From NCBI GenBank assembly GCA_965261255.1, contig CBDHCQ010000004.1, positions 1,116,001 to 1,180,000 of the forward strand: a stretch of DNA of 64,000 nucleotides, in the 5' to 3' direction. The translations under genes were made by a program, and so were the position numbers. Under the pieces are notes generated by a model. It saw nothing but the letters and a program-made list of their open reading frames with translations, did not search any database and was not told the origin of the DNA. This document shows positions 29,021 through 38,621 of this stretch, piece by piece (the first letter of the stretch is position 1; each line of letters begins with the position of its first letter). The stretch comes from Bin80 sp965261255. GTDB taxonomy: Bacteria; Bacteroidota; Rhodothermia; Rhodothermales; Bin80.

Positions 29021-30274
29021 TCAGGTAATTGACATCCCCTTCGAAACCCTGTTAATCTGCGTATGAACCAATTCGTTGGTGGCCGTACTCACACCATGTG
29101 TTTTCGCCAACCCGTTCCACCAACCAAGTGAATCTCTTGTTCGTCCAAGGATTTCATTGATTTTGGTGTCACTTATTCCAGCATGCCGCCCTAGTGCTCT
29201 AAGGTGGTCACTGCTTGGCGATTTGCCCTCACCCATCACCATAGTGCTCTGCTCTCCGCCTGGGCCATATGAGAACGTTAAATCATAGGCTGGTGAGAGT
29301 TTCCATGTTCCCGTTTCATCCATGAGAAATGAAAAATTCTTGGAATGATCATCTCGATTGTGTGCCAAGACGTTGAAGACAGCATACTTAAACATTTTTT
29401 CTGACTCCCGAACGTCGCGTGTAAGATGCAGGGTGAGTTCAAGTAGGTCCTGATAATCAAGAGCTGGAATTCTATGATCCGAATGCAATAATCCGCAAGG
29501 GGTGTGCATGTGCAAGCGACCGATTTGGTTTTGATCAAAACGCTTGATCGCAAAATATCCGGCTCCCCGTTTCGCCGGAAACAGATGGGTAGGGGGGATC
29601 ATAAGCCCAGCCCGCCGAGCCATTTCTGAATACACAAATTCCACGGCTCCCGCATCCGGGCCATCTTGCGAGTTCGCGAATTTGACAATCCATGGCTCAT
29701 AGCCTTTCGGTAAAACCTGGCTCCCATGAGTGATCTGCCCGGTCTTACGATCGAATCCGATCAGTACTTTTGGACGCGCGCCTGCTGACGATCCGTTACG
29801 TGCCAGAAGTTCGTCCAAAGCATCCTCGGCTCCGCCTTGCAAAACATCATGTGACTGTTTGGCAAGCCGGTCCAAATCTACTCCGGTTCTCTCCACAGCT
29901 TCGGGGTAGCGCGGTTCGTAGATCAACGCCCCCATACCCGATTTGCCGACTTGTGCCAACCGATCAAGTGGGCTTAGCGTCTGTGGTAAAACGCCTCTCT
30001 TACGCATGGCCCTATCAAACAATAGTCGGCCCCAACCATCGGGTAAACCATCATTGAATACACCTGGCAGACCTTCAAAAAGTTCTGACGGGAAAGTTTG
30101 TACCCCAGGTTTTAATGGTAAGCGGAAAGGAGACAAGTCGAGACCTCGACGAATAAAATCCGCATCATATTCAAAATATATTTGCTGATCTCGAAGGGCT
30201 AATTGTCCAACGAGCACAGGGCCACTTCCAAAATCCAGTCCAACTTTTATGTGTTGTACGGGCTTACGTCTCAT
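29021..30274 (-). CDS. hipA: HipA-family serine/threonine kinase toxin
   Basis: Toxin of a HipBA type II system. HipA kinases phosphorylate targets such as glutamyl-tRNA synthetase and cause dormancy. The 417-residue protein has the N-terminal HipA-N1 domain (FNDGLPDGWGRLLFDRA), a phosphate-binding region, the catalytic loop HNRDDHSKNFSFL near residues 300-312, and LSPAYDLTFS with the metal-binding Asp. All catalytic residues look intact. The start overlaps the stop of the antitoxin gene (ATGA at 30271-30274), the usual toxin-antitoxin arrangement. It resembles the longer single-chain HipA type rather than a split HipS/HipT form. Confidence 0.92.
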   Translation of the reverse strand: MRRKPVQHIKVGLDFGSGPVLVGQLALRDQQIYFEYDADFIRRGLDLSPFRLPLKPGVQTFPSELFEGLPGVFNDGLPDGWGRLLFDRAMRKRGVLPQTLSPLDRLAQVGKSGMGALIYEPRYPEAVERTGVDLDRLAKQSHDVLQGGAEDALDELLARNGSSAGARPKVLIGFDRKTGQITHGSQVLPKGYEPWIVKFANSQDGPDAGAVEFVYSEMARRAGLMIPPTHLFPAKRGAGYFAIKRFDQNQIGRLHMHTPCGLLHSDHRIPALDYQDLLELTLHLTRDVRESEKMFKYAVFNVLAHNRDDHSKNFSFLMDETGTWKLSPAYDLTFSYGPGGEQSTMVMGEGKSPSSDHLRALGRHAGISDTKINEILGRTRDSLGWWNGLAKTHGVSTATNELVHTQINRVSKGMSIT

Positions 30275-30579
30275 GAGCGTGAACCACGTTTGCGCGTGGG
30301 ACGAATTTTGTTGGACAGGACATCATCAATGGAGGAGAATCTTCTTTGGTTCGGTGCACTCGCCTCTACGATTTTTCTCAGCCCCCCGACAACCAGCATT
30401 AGCTTCAATAAATTGTCAATAGATATGGCACCGCTTTGCTCAAATTTTCTAAGAGTAGATAGGGCAACCCCTGAACGCTTACTAAGACCAGCTTGTGTAA
30501 GATTAAGCGCTAAGCGACGCTGTTTCATGTTCTGAGCGATCGCTATTTTCGCTCTTGTAGGTGTAATTAATGATATCAT
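30271..30579 (-). CDS. hipB: HipB-like XRE-family antitoxin
   Basis: A 102-residue DNA-binding antitoxin with a helix-turn-helix at about residues 15-70 (MKQRRLALNLTQAGLSKRSG, then STLRKFEQSG). A basic tail follows (RPTRKRGSRS). Such proteins neutralise HipA and repress their own operon. The gene sits directly upstream of and overlaps hipA. The DNA ahead of it is AT-rich and carries an inverted repeat suited to an operator. Confidence 0.9.
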   Translation of the reverse strand: MISLITPTRAKIAIAQNMKQRRLALNLTQAGLSKRSGVALSTLRKFEQSGAISIDNLLKLMLVVGGLRKIVEASAPNQRRFSSIDDVLSNKIRPTRKRGSRS

Positions 30580-30607
30580 AATATAAGTTATCTTGATTTA
30601 TTCCTAA

Positions 30608-30629
30608 AAATACTATTATTTTAGTATTT
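30608..30629. promoter_or_regulatory. Candidate HipB operator (inverted repeat)
   Basis: AAATACTA at 30608-30615 and TAGTATTT at 30622-30629 form a perfect 8-bp inverted repeat with a 6-base spacer, 29 bases ahead of the hipB start. HipB-type regulators bind such palindromes in their own promoters. The role is inferred from position and symmetry only. Confidence 0.45.
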
Positions 30630-31028
30630 ATGGGATTTGAATAATTTTTGATGTCTGCGACAGTAAAACGATAAAGTCGGCGTAGATTTGGGAAAGCAAA
30701 GTCTTCAAAGTCTGTGATGGTGCTTGTACTGGGTATCCTACGGAGAGGCTTGTAATACGTACTAAAACGGATGTCCACGATGGCCAGAGACGAATTCTAT
30801 ACGCTGTTGCCTCATCACCGGACGGACGGACTATTGTTCACAAAAGCCTCGCAGATCCAGCCGGCAGCAGGCCTCTTATTCCACAAATTCATAACCGCCC
30901 GCCCTAACTAAAGGGGATAGAGGCCACTGTTGTGCCGCTTTCGCACGTGGCATATAAGAAGCGAATCCGTACGAAAGATGACTAGAGAGTGCTAATTACT
31001 AAGGAGTTTTTGAGCAGATTCGCCCATG

Positions 31029-32618
31029 CTATCCTGGTTCATCTTTGGCCTGGGTATCAGCTTCATTGCCCCGAGCTAGGAGAGATTCCAGTGCTTCGAG
31101 CGATCGCCCCTTCGTCTCAGGAAGAGCAATAATCACAAAAACCAAGCCTAGTGCAGCCATAACACCATACAGCAGGAAGGTCAGGGCGCTGCCCAGGTTC
31201 GCGAGTTCCCATGGGAAGACCAGTTGTACAGTGAAACTGACGCCCGAGTTGATCAACCCGACAAACGAAATAGCCAGAGCACGCAGACGGTTTGGGAAGA
31301 GCTCCGAGAACAGAACCCACATAACCGGTCCGAGAGACACTGCGAAGGAGGCGACAAATCCCAGAATACCAACCAGAATAAGAATGGGATTCATGCTGAT
31401 GGCGGCCGCGATCAACTCGGATTCATATTGTCGCGCGGTAGCAAGCCCTAGTGCAGACTCCAGCGCCTGCTTAAAGGCAACATCAGAGTTGAAAGTTGTA
31501 TCCAGGATGGGCTGTAGTGCATCAAGGCTTACCGCCGCGGGCAGGATTACGTCTGATGTCAATGTATACGAGGCCCCATTGAATCCGTAAGCCAAGAGTG
31601 CCATGGCGATTGTTATTCCTGTAAGCCCGACGATAAGCAAGGGTTTTCTCCCCAGTCGATCAACCAATGCAATAGCAACAATTGTAAAAACCAAATTGAC
31701 CAATCCGACCAGTATAGCCTGAACAAAGGACGCATTGGTTCCTATGCCAGATTGCTCAAAAATCATGGGAGCGTAAAAGAACACAGCATTGATTCCTGTG
31801 ATTTGCTGTACAACGGCAATCACAATGCCGATGAGCAGTACAAATTTCATAGCAGGCGCGAACAAGGCTGTCAGTCCGACATTGGTCTTTGCGGCGTCTG
31901 CATCCAGACTGGCTTGTACTGCACGCAGATCTTCCTCTGCTTCCTTGGCTCCGCTCGCCCGGGTCATGATAGCAAGTCCTTCGGAGATACGTCCCTTCAT
32001 CACAAGCCAGCGTGGACTCTCAGGTACGGCAAAGAGTGCACCAAAATAGAGCACAGCAGGCAGGGTCTCGAGACCAAGCATCCAGCGCCAATTGTGTGGA
32101 CCAAGCATTAGGGCTTCAGCCCAGGCACGGGAGCTGTCGCCAAGTTCCAGTATGAGGTAATTGGTGAAGAATGCGACTGAGATGCCGATGACGATATTGA
32201 GCTGGTTGAAGGAAACCATACGCCCCCGCAGTGCCGGCGGAGATATTTCCGCGATGTACATCGGTGCGATAATTAGGGATGCTCCCACTCCGAGTCCACC
32301 GACCATACGTGCGATGACCAGCAGCATATAGTTCGGCGCCAATGCTGAACCAATAGCCGAAACAGCGTAGAGTACGGCGGCCCAATAAAGCACGGTTCGG
32401 CGGCCTATACGATTACTGAGGGGGCCTGCCGCCAACATTGCCAGGGTTGAACTCAGCGTCAAGGAACTCACGGCCCACCCTAGTTGAAGATTGGTCAGGT
32501 CAAATTCCACCTCAATAAAGCCGACTACCCCGGAAATAACCGAAGCATCAAAGCCCATAAGGAAACCTCCCAAGGCGACAATCAGGGCGGTCCGTGCCAC
32601 ATAAAGATTTTTAATCAT
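31029..32618 (-). CDS. Sugar porter family MFS transporter
   Basis: Inner-membrane transporter of the major facilitator superfamily, sugar porter branch (XylE/GLUT-like), probably a sugar:H+ symporter. The ~529-residue protein has about 12 membrane segments. Signatures include GFDASVISGV in the first helix, NRIGRRTVLYW in the 2-3 loop, APMYIAEISPPALRGRMVSFNQL after helix 4, the QQITGINAVFFYAP motif in helix 7, DRLGRKPLL, and PETKGRSLEALE at the C-terminus. The periplasmic loop between helices 9 and 10 is longer than usual. ATG at 32618 places the start just ahead of the first helix. The substrate cannot be read off. Confidence 0.92.
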   Translation of the reverse strand: MIKNLYVARTALIVALGGFLMGFDASVISGVVGFIEVEFDLTNLQLGWAVSSLTLSSTLAMLAAGPLSNRIGRRTVLYWAAVLYAVSAIGSALAPNYMLLVIARMVGGLGVGASLIIAPMYIAEISPPALRGRMVSFNQLNIVIGISVAFFTNYLILELGDSSRAWAEALMLGPHNWRWMLGLETLPAVLYFGALFAVPESPRWLVMKGRISEGLAIMTRASGAKEAEEDLRAVQASLDADAAKTNVGLTALFAPAMKFVLLIGIVIAVVQQITGINAVFFYAPMIFEQSGIGTNASFVQAILVGLVNLVFTIVAIALVDRLGRKPLLIVGLTGITIAMALLAYGFNGASYTLTSDVILPAAVSLDALQPILDTTFNSDVAFKQALESALGLATARQYESELIAAAISMNPILILVGILGFVASFAVSLGPVMWVLFSELFPNRLRALAISFVGLINSGVSFTVQLVFPWELANLGSALTFLLYGVMAALGLVFVIIALPETKGRSLEALESLLARGNEADTQAKDEPG

Positions 32619-32730
32619 TTCCAGCAAATTATTGATGCACAACGACCTCGGGATGCCAAGAGTGGGTCAGGTTTAGGTAAGGCAGAGAAATCGGCGTGCG
32701 ATACATTCGACGTACCAAGGTACAAAATTT

Positions 32731-33870
32731 TTACAGGTTCTTAATCAGGGCAGTCCAGGCTTGTCGAACAGTATTCGGACTGTATTCTGTTTCATAATGC
32801 TTACGTGCTGCGAAGGACTTATCCTGCCAGACTTCTCTATTACTCAATGTTATAAGTGCATTGGCAATTGCCTCGGGATCATGCGGTGGCACAAGAGACG
32901 CACCCTGTTCTCCGTTTACCAGGGCTTCAAGCACTGGAAGCTTGGTGATGATCACGGGTGTTCCAGCACTAAGCGCCTCCATAATAGCTAAGGGCTGCGC
33001 CTCGTGAGCAAGTAAACTCGGCAGTGCAAAGACATCCGCGGTTTGATGCAACTCGGCAACAGTCTTTCGGTCAGAAATCGGTCCGTGGATTACAACGATG
33101 TCTTTAAGCCCCAGGCGATCAACTTCGCTGCGAAATCTTCCTTCATCACTTTCAATATTCCAGCGTCCAGCAAAATGTGCTTTGAGGGACAGTCCCTGTT
33201 CGGTTGCGATGGCAATGGCCTGTAGAAGATCATAGCAACCTTTTTCCCTGATCATATGACTCAGGAACAACACACGAATAGTGCTAGAAGCGGCATAGTT
33301 TTCATGCTTGATGCGGAATTCGTCCTCAGATGCAATCTGGGGCACATAATTGGGAATGACACAAAGTTTATGTGCTGGTACATAAGCCTCGATTTGGTTT
33401 GCCAACTCGCGGCTTAGAACGACCACACGATCCAGTCTTTGAACAAGCTTCCGGGCCGAGGCCGCCATAGACCAGTGAGTGAAAATTCTGGAGAAGTTTC
33501 CCCAATGCACCACGGCGACGACCGGCTGATTGGGCTGCAGACAGGGCATTACAGCCATGAGGTCACGCCAATGTCCTGAAGGCTGGCTTGAAATGTTCGC
33601 CCACAGCACCGGGTTACCATCGCTAAGTCTGGATTTTAGCTTTGGCTTGAGTTTGAGATAATGCTGAATGGTCTGCCTTGCTCCTGAGTACCCGGAAGAC
33701 AATAAGGCCCTGTTGGCAAGGGTCATATTGAATTCCTTGACAGCGTGATCTTGTTCAAGTAGCTTGGCCAGGCTGTGTGTTGCAAGACTTTGCCCATCTA
33801 TCGGAGGGGGGTATCGCCCAATAACGTGAACCGTTCTCAATCCGTTAGGTCTGGGCAGGGTTTGTGTCAT
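32731..33870 (-). CDS. Glycosyltransferase family 4 protein
   Basis: A GT-B-fold glycosyltransferase of 379 residues. The N-terminal half has a nucleoside-free acceptor fold beginning VHVIGRYPPPIDGQSLATH. The C-terminal half has the donor-binding GT4 domain: RVLFLSHMIREKGCYDLLQA, then the E-x7-E region HEAQPLAIMEALSAGTPVI. It is not inside a polysaccharide operon here. The donor and acceptor sugars are unknown. It lies downstream of nothing obvious and upstream of the MFS transporter on the minus strand. Confidence 0.88.
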   Translation of the reverse strand: MTQTLPRPNGLRTVHVIGRYPPPIDGQSLATHSLAKLLEQDHAVKEFNMTLANRALLSSGYSGARQTIQHYLKLKPKLKSRLSDGNPVLWANISSQPSGHWRDLMAVMPCLQPNQPVVAVVHWGNFSRIFTHWSMAASARKLVQRLDRVVVLSRELANQIEAYVPAHKLCVIPNYVPQIASEDEFRIKHENYAASSTIRVLFLSHMIREKGCYDLLQAIAIATEQGLSLKAHFAGRWNIESDEGRFRSEVDRLGLKDIVVIHGPISDRKTVAELHQTADVFALPSLLAHEAQPLAIMEALSAGTPVIITKLPVLEALVNGEQGASLVPPHDPEAIANALITLSNREVWQDKSFAARKHYETEYSPNTVRQAWTALIKNL

Positions 33871-33970
33871 GGGGAATGCGAATGTGTGGACGGATGGGTG
33901 ACTGGGTGATTTATTGTGGATACAAAGTCTGGATCTCCGTTATTGTGAGTTAACTCCTTTATCCGGTTAA

Positions 33971-34117
33971 CGTATCAACGAGTTCAGCAGCGAAATTGAT
34001 GAGCTTCGTGAACGTCAAAATATTCTTATTGATTTGGTGACAAAGATTAATAGCCGCGTCTCACAGTTGCAAGGTCTGCTACCGCCACAGCCTTGGGTTG
34101 AAGCTTACATAAGGTGA
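33971..34117 (+). pseudogene. Short coding relic, coiled-coil-like
   Basis: A 48-codon open stretch reads RINEFSSEIDELRERQNILI and continues to LLPPQPWVEAYIR before a TGA. It is preceded directly by a TAA and has no ATG start. Its heptad-like pattern and sensible composition suggest the 3' end of a lost gene. Not recognised as any family. Confidence 0.3.
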
Positions 34118-34250
34118 TGTGCAGTAGGTCCTAGCCACAAAGCCCGAACCCCAATTGGCGTCGTCAAGTCTCTTGGAGACGCTCCCTGTCAGGATTAACC
34201 TGAAAGTACGGTTCGGCACAATAAGGTACTGCAACCGTTGGACAGCCCTG

Positions 34251-34278
34251 AAGTCTGCGCGGAACCCGGCGCAGACTT
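34251..34278. other. Perfect 10-bp hairpin upstream of the TonB receptor gene
   Basis: AAGTCTGCGC at 34251-34260 and GCGCAGACTT at 34269-34278 around an 8-base loop. No T-run follows, so it is not a standard terminator. It lies ~115 bases ahead of the receptor start and could be a leader structure. Confidence 0.4.
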
Positions 34279-34392
34279 GGATCAAATACGTCTCCTTTAC
34301 CGGATGGAACCCTGAATCGATATGCCAAATAATTCCGAAATTAGATATCTAGATAGTAGGTAGAGGGCTCACGTTCAACCGTTCGATGGACC

Positions 34393-37245
34393 ATGTTTAT
34401 AGCAATCAAGACGTTTCGTTGTTTAATCTTCTCGGTTTTGCTGGTGCTTGCCGCTCTTGTTCCTGCTGCAAATGCGCAGTTCGCTGTTCAGGGAACTGTA
34501 ACTGACGGCGAGACAAATCAGCCTTTTCCAGGTGTTAGCGTTTCTGTACGTGGAACCACACTCGGTACCACAACGGCTGAGGATGGCACGTATTCGTTGC
34601 AAGTGCCTGCTGGAGATGTAACGCTGGTATTCAGTTTTGTTGGTTATCGCACACAGGAATTCAATGTATCTGTGAGTGGCGAGACAATTGACGTAGTTCT
34701 TCAGTCAAATGTACTTGGTCTGGATGAGTTTGTCGTTGTGGGTTCACGACGACAACCTCGACTGTTGAAGGACTCGGCTGTGCCGGTTGATGTACTGGGG
34801 CCCTCCGATTTACATTCGATGGGCAGTACAGATGTGGACGATATGGTGCGAACACAAATCCCGTCCTACAATCTGCAGGCCTTAAATGGTGATGAAGCTG
34901 CAATTGTGCGTCCGGCTACGCTGCGCGGACTGCCGACAGACAACGTGATTGTGCTGGTTAATGGAAAACGCCGGCATCGATCCGGCTCCATTGCCTTATC
35001 AGCAGGTTCCCTGAACGAGGGGGCACAGGGGCCGGATCTCAACATGATTCCGACAATTGCTTTGCGACAAATTGAGATATTACGTGACGGCGCCACAGCC
35101 CAATATGGAGCGGATGCCATAGCCGGTGTTTTTAATTTGCAGCTTCGCGAAGATGCACAGGGAATACGTGCGCGACTACGAACCGGACAATATATGAAGG
35201 GGGATGGGCGCTATGTGCATGTGGCAGCCAATACAGGGTTTTCGCTGCCGCGCAACGGTTTTGCAAATCTGAGCCTGGAGTATAGAGATGTGGAGCCTAC
35301 CGTTCGTGGTGCTCAGCGTGATGATGCCCTAACCCTAGCCAGTCGTGGTTACCCTGTCGCGGATCCGGCGCAGACTTGGGGAAGTGCAGAAGTGAGTCAC
35401 AGCGTCGTTGGATTCTTGAACAGTGGCTTTGATGTCACCCCGGGAATTCGAGGGTATGTTTTTGGGGGTGGGGGACGCAGAACCCAGGAATATGGTTTTT
35501 ATTTCCGGGCACCAGGTACGTCGACGGCCCGCAGCAGCGTATTTCGCTTTGGTAGTGAACGGGCCGTAGTAGACCTTAATCCAGACGGTGGCGCGGATTG
35601 TCGCGGAGATAAAGCGCTGCCAAATCTCAATGCGACGAATGCGGAGATTCAGGGCTTTATTGACGAGTTCCAAGGGGAGTGTTTTTTGTTTAATGAAATA
35701 TTTCCGGGAGGATTCACTCCGCGATTTGGGGGAGATGTATTTGATATCAGTTTGACGGCAGGCGTGCGCAGTGACAAAATTGACGGTCTGAACTGGGATA
35801 TCAGTGTGAGTGGGGCCCGAAGCCTGTTGAATTTTTTCCTTTATCGATCAGTCAACGCTTCCTATGGCCCAGACACGCCGACCTCCTTCAAACCGCGGTC
35901 CTATTTTCAACAAGAAGCGGAAGTGTTGGCAGCTTTCTCTATTCCGCTTGCCGTGCGCCGGCTGGCTTCACCGATCCATTTGGCTTGGGGGGCAACTTGG
36001 CGTACGGAAATTTTTGAGAGCCGACCCGGAGATCCTCAATCCTGGAAACCGGGTCCGTACGCTGATCAGGGGTTCAGTGTTGGTTCCAATGGCTATCAGG
36101 GGCTGAATCCAGATTTTGCAGGCCGGTGGTCCCGGCCGAATTTCGCCATCTATGTGGATGCCGAAGCGGATCTTACTCGGCGTCTTCTGGGCAACGTTGC
36201 TGTGCGGTATGAAAATTTTACCACTGAATTTGGAAGCACGCTGAACGGAAAGCTAGCAGCTCTGTACCGGGTGTCGGAGCGTATTTCGCTGCGTGCTACC
36301 ACAAGTACAGGATTTCGTGCGCCCACTCCGGGACAGGCAAATCTGAATGTATTCCGGACGACGGGGTTTTCGAAAGAGCATGGATTGATAGAAGTTGGAG
36401 TTTTACCGTCAGTACATCCCATCTCGCAAGCATTAGGAGGTAAGCCGTTGACCCCGGAGTTTGCCACCAGTGTGTCGTCAGGGGTAATTGCAGAGATCAG
36501 TGAGGATATTACATTGACGGCTGATTTTTTCCAGATCAATGTGCGCGACCGTCTCTCTCTCACAGGTAGCATTCCCATCACAGACGAGATTATACAGATC
36601 ATTGACCCGAAAAATTTGCTGGGGGGGATCACTAACATTAGAGAAGTTCGTTTTTATTCAAATGATTTCAGTACAAGGACCAATGGTTTGGACCTACTGT
36701 TGGCGTGGCAGCGTGAATGGGAGCCTACGCATGCCATTTCCGGTAGCATTGCGTGGAACTGGACGTCTACATCCCTCACGCATTTCACGCCTCCAAGCGA
36801 GATCACTAACTTCCTTGGCGAAACGTTGCGAGATCCACTGCCGCTAGGTCTGCTCACCAGACGCCGTCAGGTTGAAATAGAAGAATTGAATCCAAAACAT
36901 CGACTGGTTGCAACACAACGGTATTTACTGGACAGATGGTCTGCGCTCTTTCGTGTGAGTTGGTTCGACAGTTGGCAGGCCTGCAGGTTTGCCAGTTCTA
37001 CCTGCACTGAGGATGGTATCAGTGTTCTGGATTATTTTCCAAGCGTCTGGCTTACGGATGTTGAGATTGGTTATGCATTCCGGGATTTCTGGCAAGTTAC
37101 ACTTGGTGTGAACAATTTGTTTGATATAGCCCGCAGCGCTCATAGGGAAGAGACGCATCGGCAAGGCAACCTGTCTCCACGCAGCCTGCCATTTGATCAC
37201 AACGGTACTTCGGTGTATTTACGAATTGCTGCGGATCTGTACTGA
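34393..37245 (+). CDS. TonB-dependent outer-membrane receptor with carboxypeptidase-like domain
   Basis: Outer-membrane beta-barrel that imports a ligand using TonB energy. The 950-residue protein has a signal peptide (about residues 1-28, ending AANAQ), a carboxypeptidase-regulatory-like domain (residues ~30-105, GTVTDGETNQPFPGVSVSVRG), a plug domain (~115-225, ending DGATAQYGADAIAGVFNLQL) and a long barrel ending in LRIAADLY. The architecture resembles SusC-type receptors, but no SusD partner follows. Instead it is followed after 120 bases by a sugar-phosphate isomerase-like gene. A carbohydrate or siderophore ligand is possible. Confidence 0.9.
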   Translation: MFIAIKTFRCLIFSVLLVLAALVPAANAQFAVQGTVTDGETNQPFPGVSVSVRGTTLGTTTAEDGTYSLQVPAGDVTLVFSFVGYRTQEFNVSVSGETIDVVLQSNVLGLDEFVVVGSRRQPRLLKDSAVPVDVLGPSDLHSMGSTDVDDMVRTQIPSYNLQALNGDEAAIVRPATLRGLPTDNVIVLVNGKRRHRSGSIALSAGSLNEGAQGPDLNMIPTIALRQIEILRDGATAQYGADAIAGVFNLQLREDAQGIRARLRTGQYMKGDGRYVHVAANTGFSLPRNGFANLSLEYRDVEPTVRGAQRDDALTLASRGYPVADPAQTWGSAEVSHSVVGFLNSGFDVTPGIRGYVFGGGGRRTQEYGFYFRAPGTSTARSSVFRFGSERAVVDLNPDGGADCRGDKALPNLNATNAEIQGFIDEFQGECFLFNEIFPGGFTPRFGGDVFDISLTAGVRSDKIDGLNWDISVSGARSLLNFFLYRSVNASYGPDTPTSFKPRSYFQQEAEVLAAFSIPLAVRRLASPIHLAWGATWRTEIFESRPGDPQSWKPGPYADQGFSVGSNGYQGLNPDFAGRWSRPNFAIYVDAEADLTRRLLGNVAVRYENFTTEFGSTLNGKLAALYRVSERISLRATTSTGFRAPTPGQANLNVFRTTGFSKEHGLIEVGVLPSVHPISQALGGKPLTPEFATSVSSGVIAEISEDITLTADFFQINVRDRLSLTGSIPITDEIIQIIDPKNLLGGITNIREVRFYSNDFSTRTNGLDLLLAWQREWEPTHAISGSIAWNWTSTSLTHFTPPSEITNFLGETLRDPLPLGLLTRRRQVEIEELNPKHRLVATQRYLLDRWSALFRVSWFDSWQACRFASSTCTEDGISVLDYFPSVWLTDVEIGYAFRDFWQVTLGVNNLFDIARSAHREETHRQGNLSPRSLPFDHNGTSVYLRIAADLY

Positions 37246-37364
37246 TTCATGTTTTGGTGCAACTGTATTTTAAATAGGGTATCAGTATGGAGATATCGCT
37301 GATCTTGATCGGCCATCAATCTTCATACGCTTACAGTTGACAGAATTGGTTTATAAATTGATAG

Positions 37365-38231
37365 TTGATCATGCGTTCAACTCGTCGACAATTCTTCAAA
37401 CTTCCGCTGGGGGAATTACTCACGTCTATCACACGACGGGAGAGTTCCCTGAAGTTTGGTCTTGTAACTTATTTATGGGGGCGAGACTGGGATATTCCGA
37501 CGCTCATTCATAACTGCCAGATTGCCGGCGCAGGGAGTGTGGAACTGAGGACGGAGCACGCTCATGGAGTAGAGGTCCATCTGCAATCTGCCGAGCGTGC
37601 TGCAGTTAATGCGCAATTCGCAGACAGTGATGTGTCATTGTTGGGATTGGGCACGAACTGGGCCTTTCACCATCGCGAGCCTGCGCAATTAGCACATGCA
37701 ATTACGGGTGCAAAGGCTTCCATAGTGCTCTCCCATGACGTAGGAGGTAGTGGTGTAAAGGTTAAGCCGGATGCCTTACCGCAAGAGGTAGATGAAGCGC
37801 GGACTATTGCCCAAATTGGACGTGCGCTGCAAATACTTGGACAGTATGGAGAAGATTATGGTCAGGAGATTCGTCTTGAGGTTCACGGCCAAGGCACGGA
37901 TCAGTTGCCGGTCGTTCGACGAATCATGGAAGCCGCCGACCATCGAAACGTCAAGGTCTGTTGGAATTGCAACGAGGCCGACTTGAATGAGCCAGGACTG
38001 GCACACAATTTTGAGCTTGTCCGCGAATACTTTGGACAAACTGTTCATATTCGTGAGCTGGATGTCGGCACGTATCCCTATCGACAGCTATTTGAGCTGT
38101 TACAAACGTCAGAATATGCGGGTTGGATACTGCTAGAGGCACGGACAGATCCCGACGATCGTGTAGCCGCCTTGGGACATCAGCGAATGCTGTTTGACAG
38201 TCTGGTTGAGCTGACAAAGAAGAGCGGTTAG
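37365..38231 (+). CDS. Sugar phosphate isomerase/epimerase-like TIM-barrel protein
   Basis: A 288-residue protein of the xylose-isomerase/AP-endonuclease-2 barrel type. The N-terminus RSTRRQFFKLPLG is reminiscent of a twin-arginine-like leader but lacks a clear hydrophobic core. The barrel starts at LKFGLVTYLWGRDWDIP. Candidate metal or substrate residues lie in VELRTEH, LEVHGQGTD, VCWNCNEAD and IHIRELD-type strands (here VHIRELDVG). Many relatives are periplasmic or cytosolic enzymes of sugar use. It probably works with the preceding receptor. The reaction is unknown. Confidence 0.8.
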   Translation: MIMRSTRRQFFKLPLGELLTSITRRESSLKFGLVTYLWGRDWDIPTLIHNCQIAGAGSVELRTEHAHGVEVHLQSAERAAVNAQFADSDVSLLGLGTNWAFHHREPAQLAHAITGAKASIVLSHDVGGSGVKVKPDALPQEVDEARTIAQIGRALQILGQYGEDYGQEIRLEVHGQGTDQLPVVRRIMEAADHRNVKVCWNCNEADLNEPGLAHNFELVREYFGQTVHIRELDVGTYPYRQLFELLQTSEYAGWILLEARTDPDDRVAALGHQRMLFDSLVELTKKSG

Positions 38232-38261
38232 GGACAATCGTTACGGGTCGGGTGACTCGGT

Positions 38262-38279
38262 AAGTGTCCTAGGACACTT
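38262..38279. other. Perfect 18-bp palindrome between convergent genes
   Basis: AAGTGTCCTAGGACACTT is fully self-complementary with no loop, and a partial copy (AGGACAC) follows at once. It lies between the end of the isomerase-like gene and the end of the unknown cluster. Possible roles are a protein-binding or recombination site. There is no T-run to make it a terminator. Confidence 0.5.
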
Positions 38280-38291
38280 TAGGACACCAAA

Positions 38292-38621
38292 TTATTCCAA
38301 AATGAACAAGTAATCATCCGGAATGGGAAGCACAATCATGCCCAGCTTCTTTTTGACGTGCTCATTCATGATGGTTTGCGCGATCCACTGATCTCGATCC
38401 ATCGGGTACGGTGCATTCTCTCCAAACTGATCCCGTAGCACCTCGATCTGGGTTGCCTCGAATGAGGTCCTCGCCTCCATCTGCTCCAGCTCCCACATCA
38501 TATCGCTCACATCCTTGGTCTTGGACAGCGCCTGGTAGTTCCAGTTCTCGCCGTCCCACTCGACCCTCCACACACCTTTCACATCCTCTGTCCCGATCCG
38601 TATAACAGCAACAGCAGCCAT
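38292..38621 (-). CDS. Hypothetical protein, last gene of the ssrA-downstream cluster
   Basis: An unrecognised 109-residue protein. It starts with a beta-rich part (VAVIRIGTEDVKGVWRVEWD) and continues with an acidic helical part (DVSDMMWELEQMEA). It ends with VLPIPDDYLFILE. The start codon overlaps the stop of the upstream gene by one base (TAATG), so the two are probably translationally coupled. No membrane segment or catalytic motif is visible. The cluster looks like imported DNA beside the tmRNA gene. Confidence 0.6.
   Translation of the reverse strand: MAAVAVIRIGTEDVKGVWRVEWDGENWNYQALSKTKDVSDMMWELEQMEARTSFEATQIEVLRDQFGENAPYPMDRDQWIAQTIMNEHVKKKLGMIVLPIPDDYLFILE

Noticed and set aside
34170..34230. 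GAAAGTACGGTTCGGCAC, reminiscent of sequence near group II intron domain IV
   Set aside because: No reverse transcriptase frame and no recognisable domain V or VI nearby, so the resemblance is too short.
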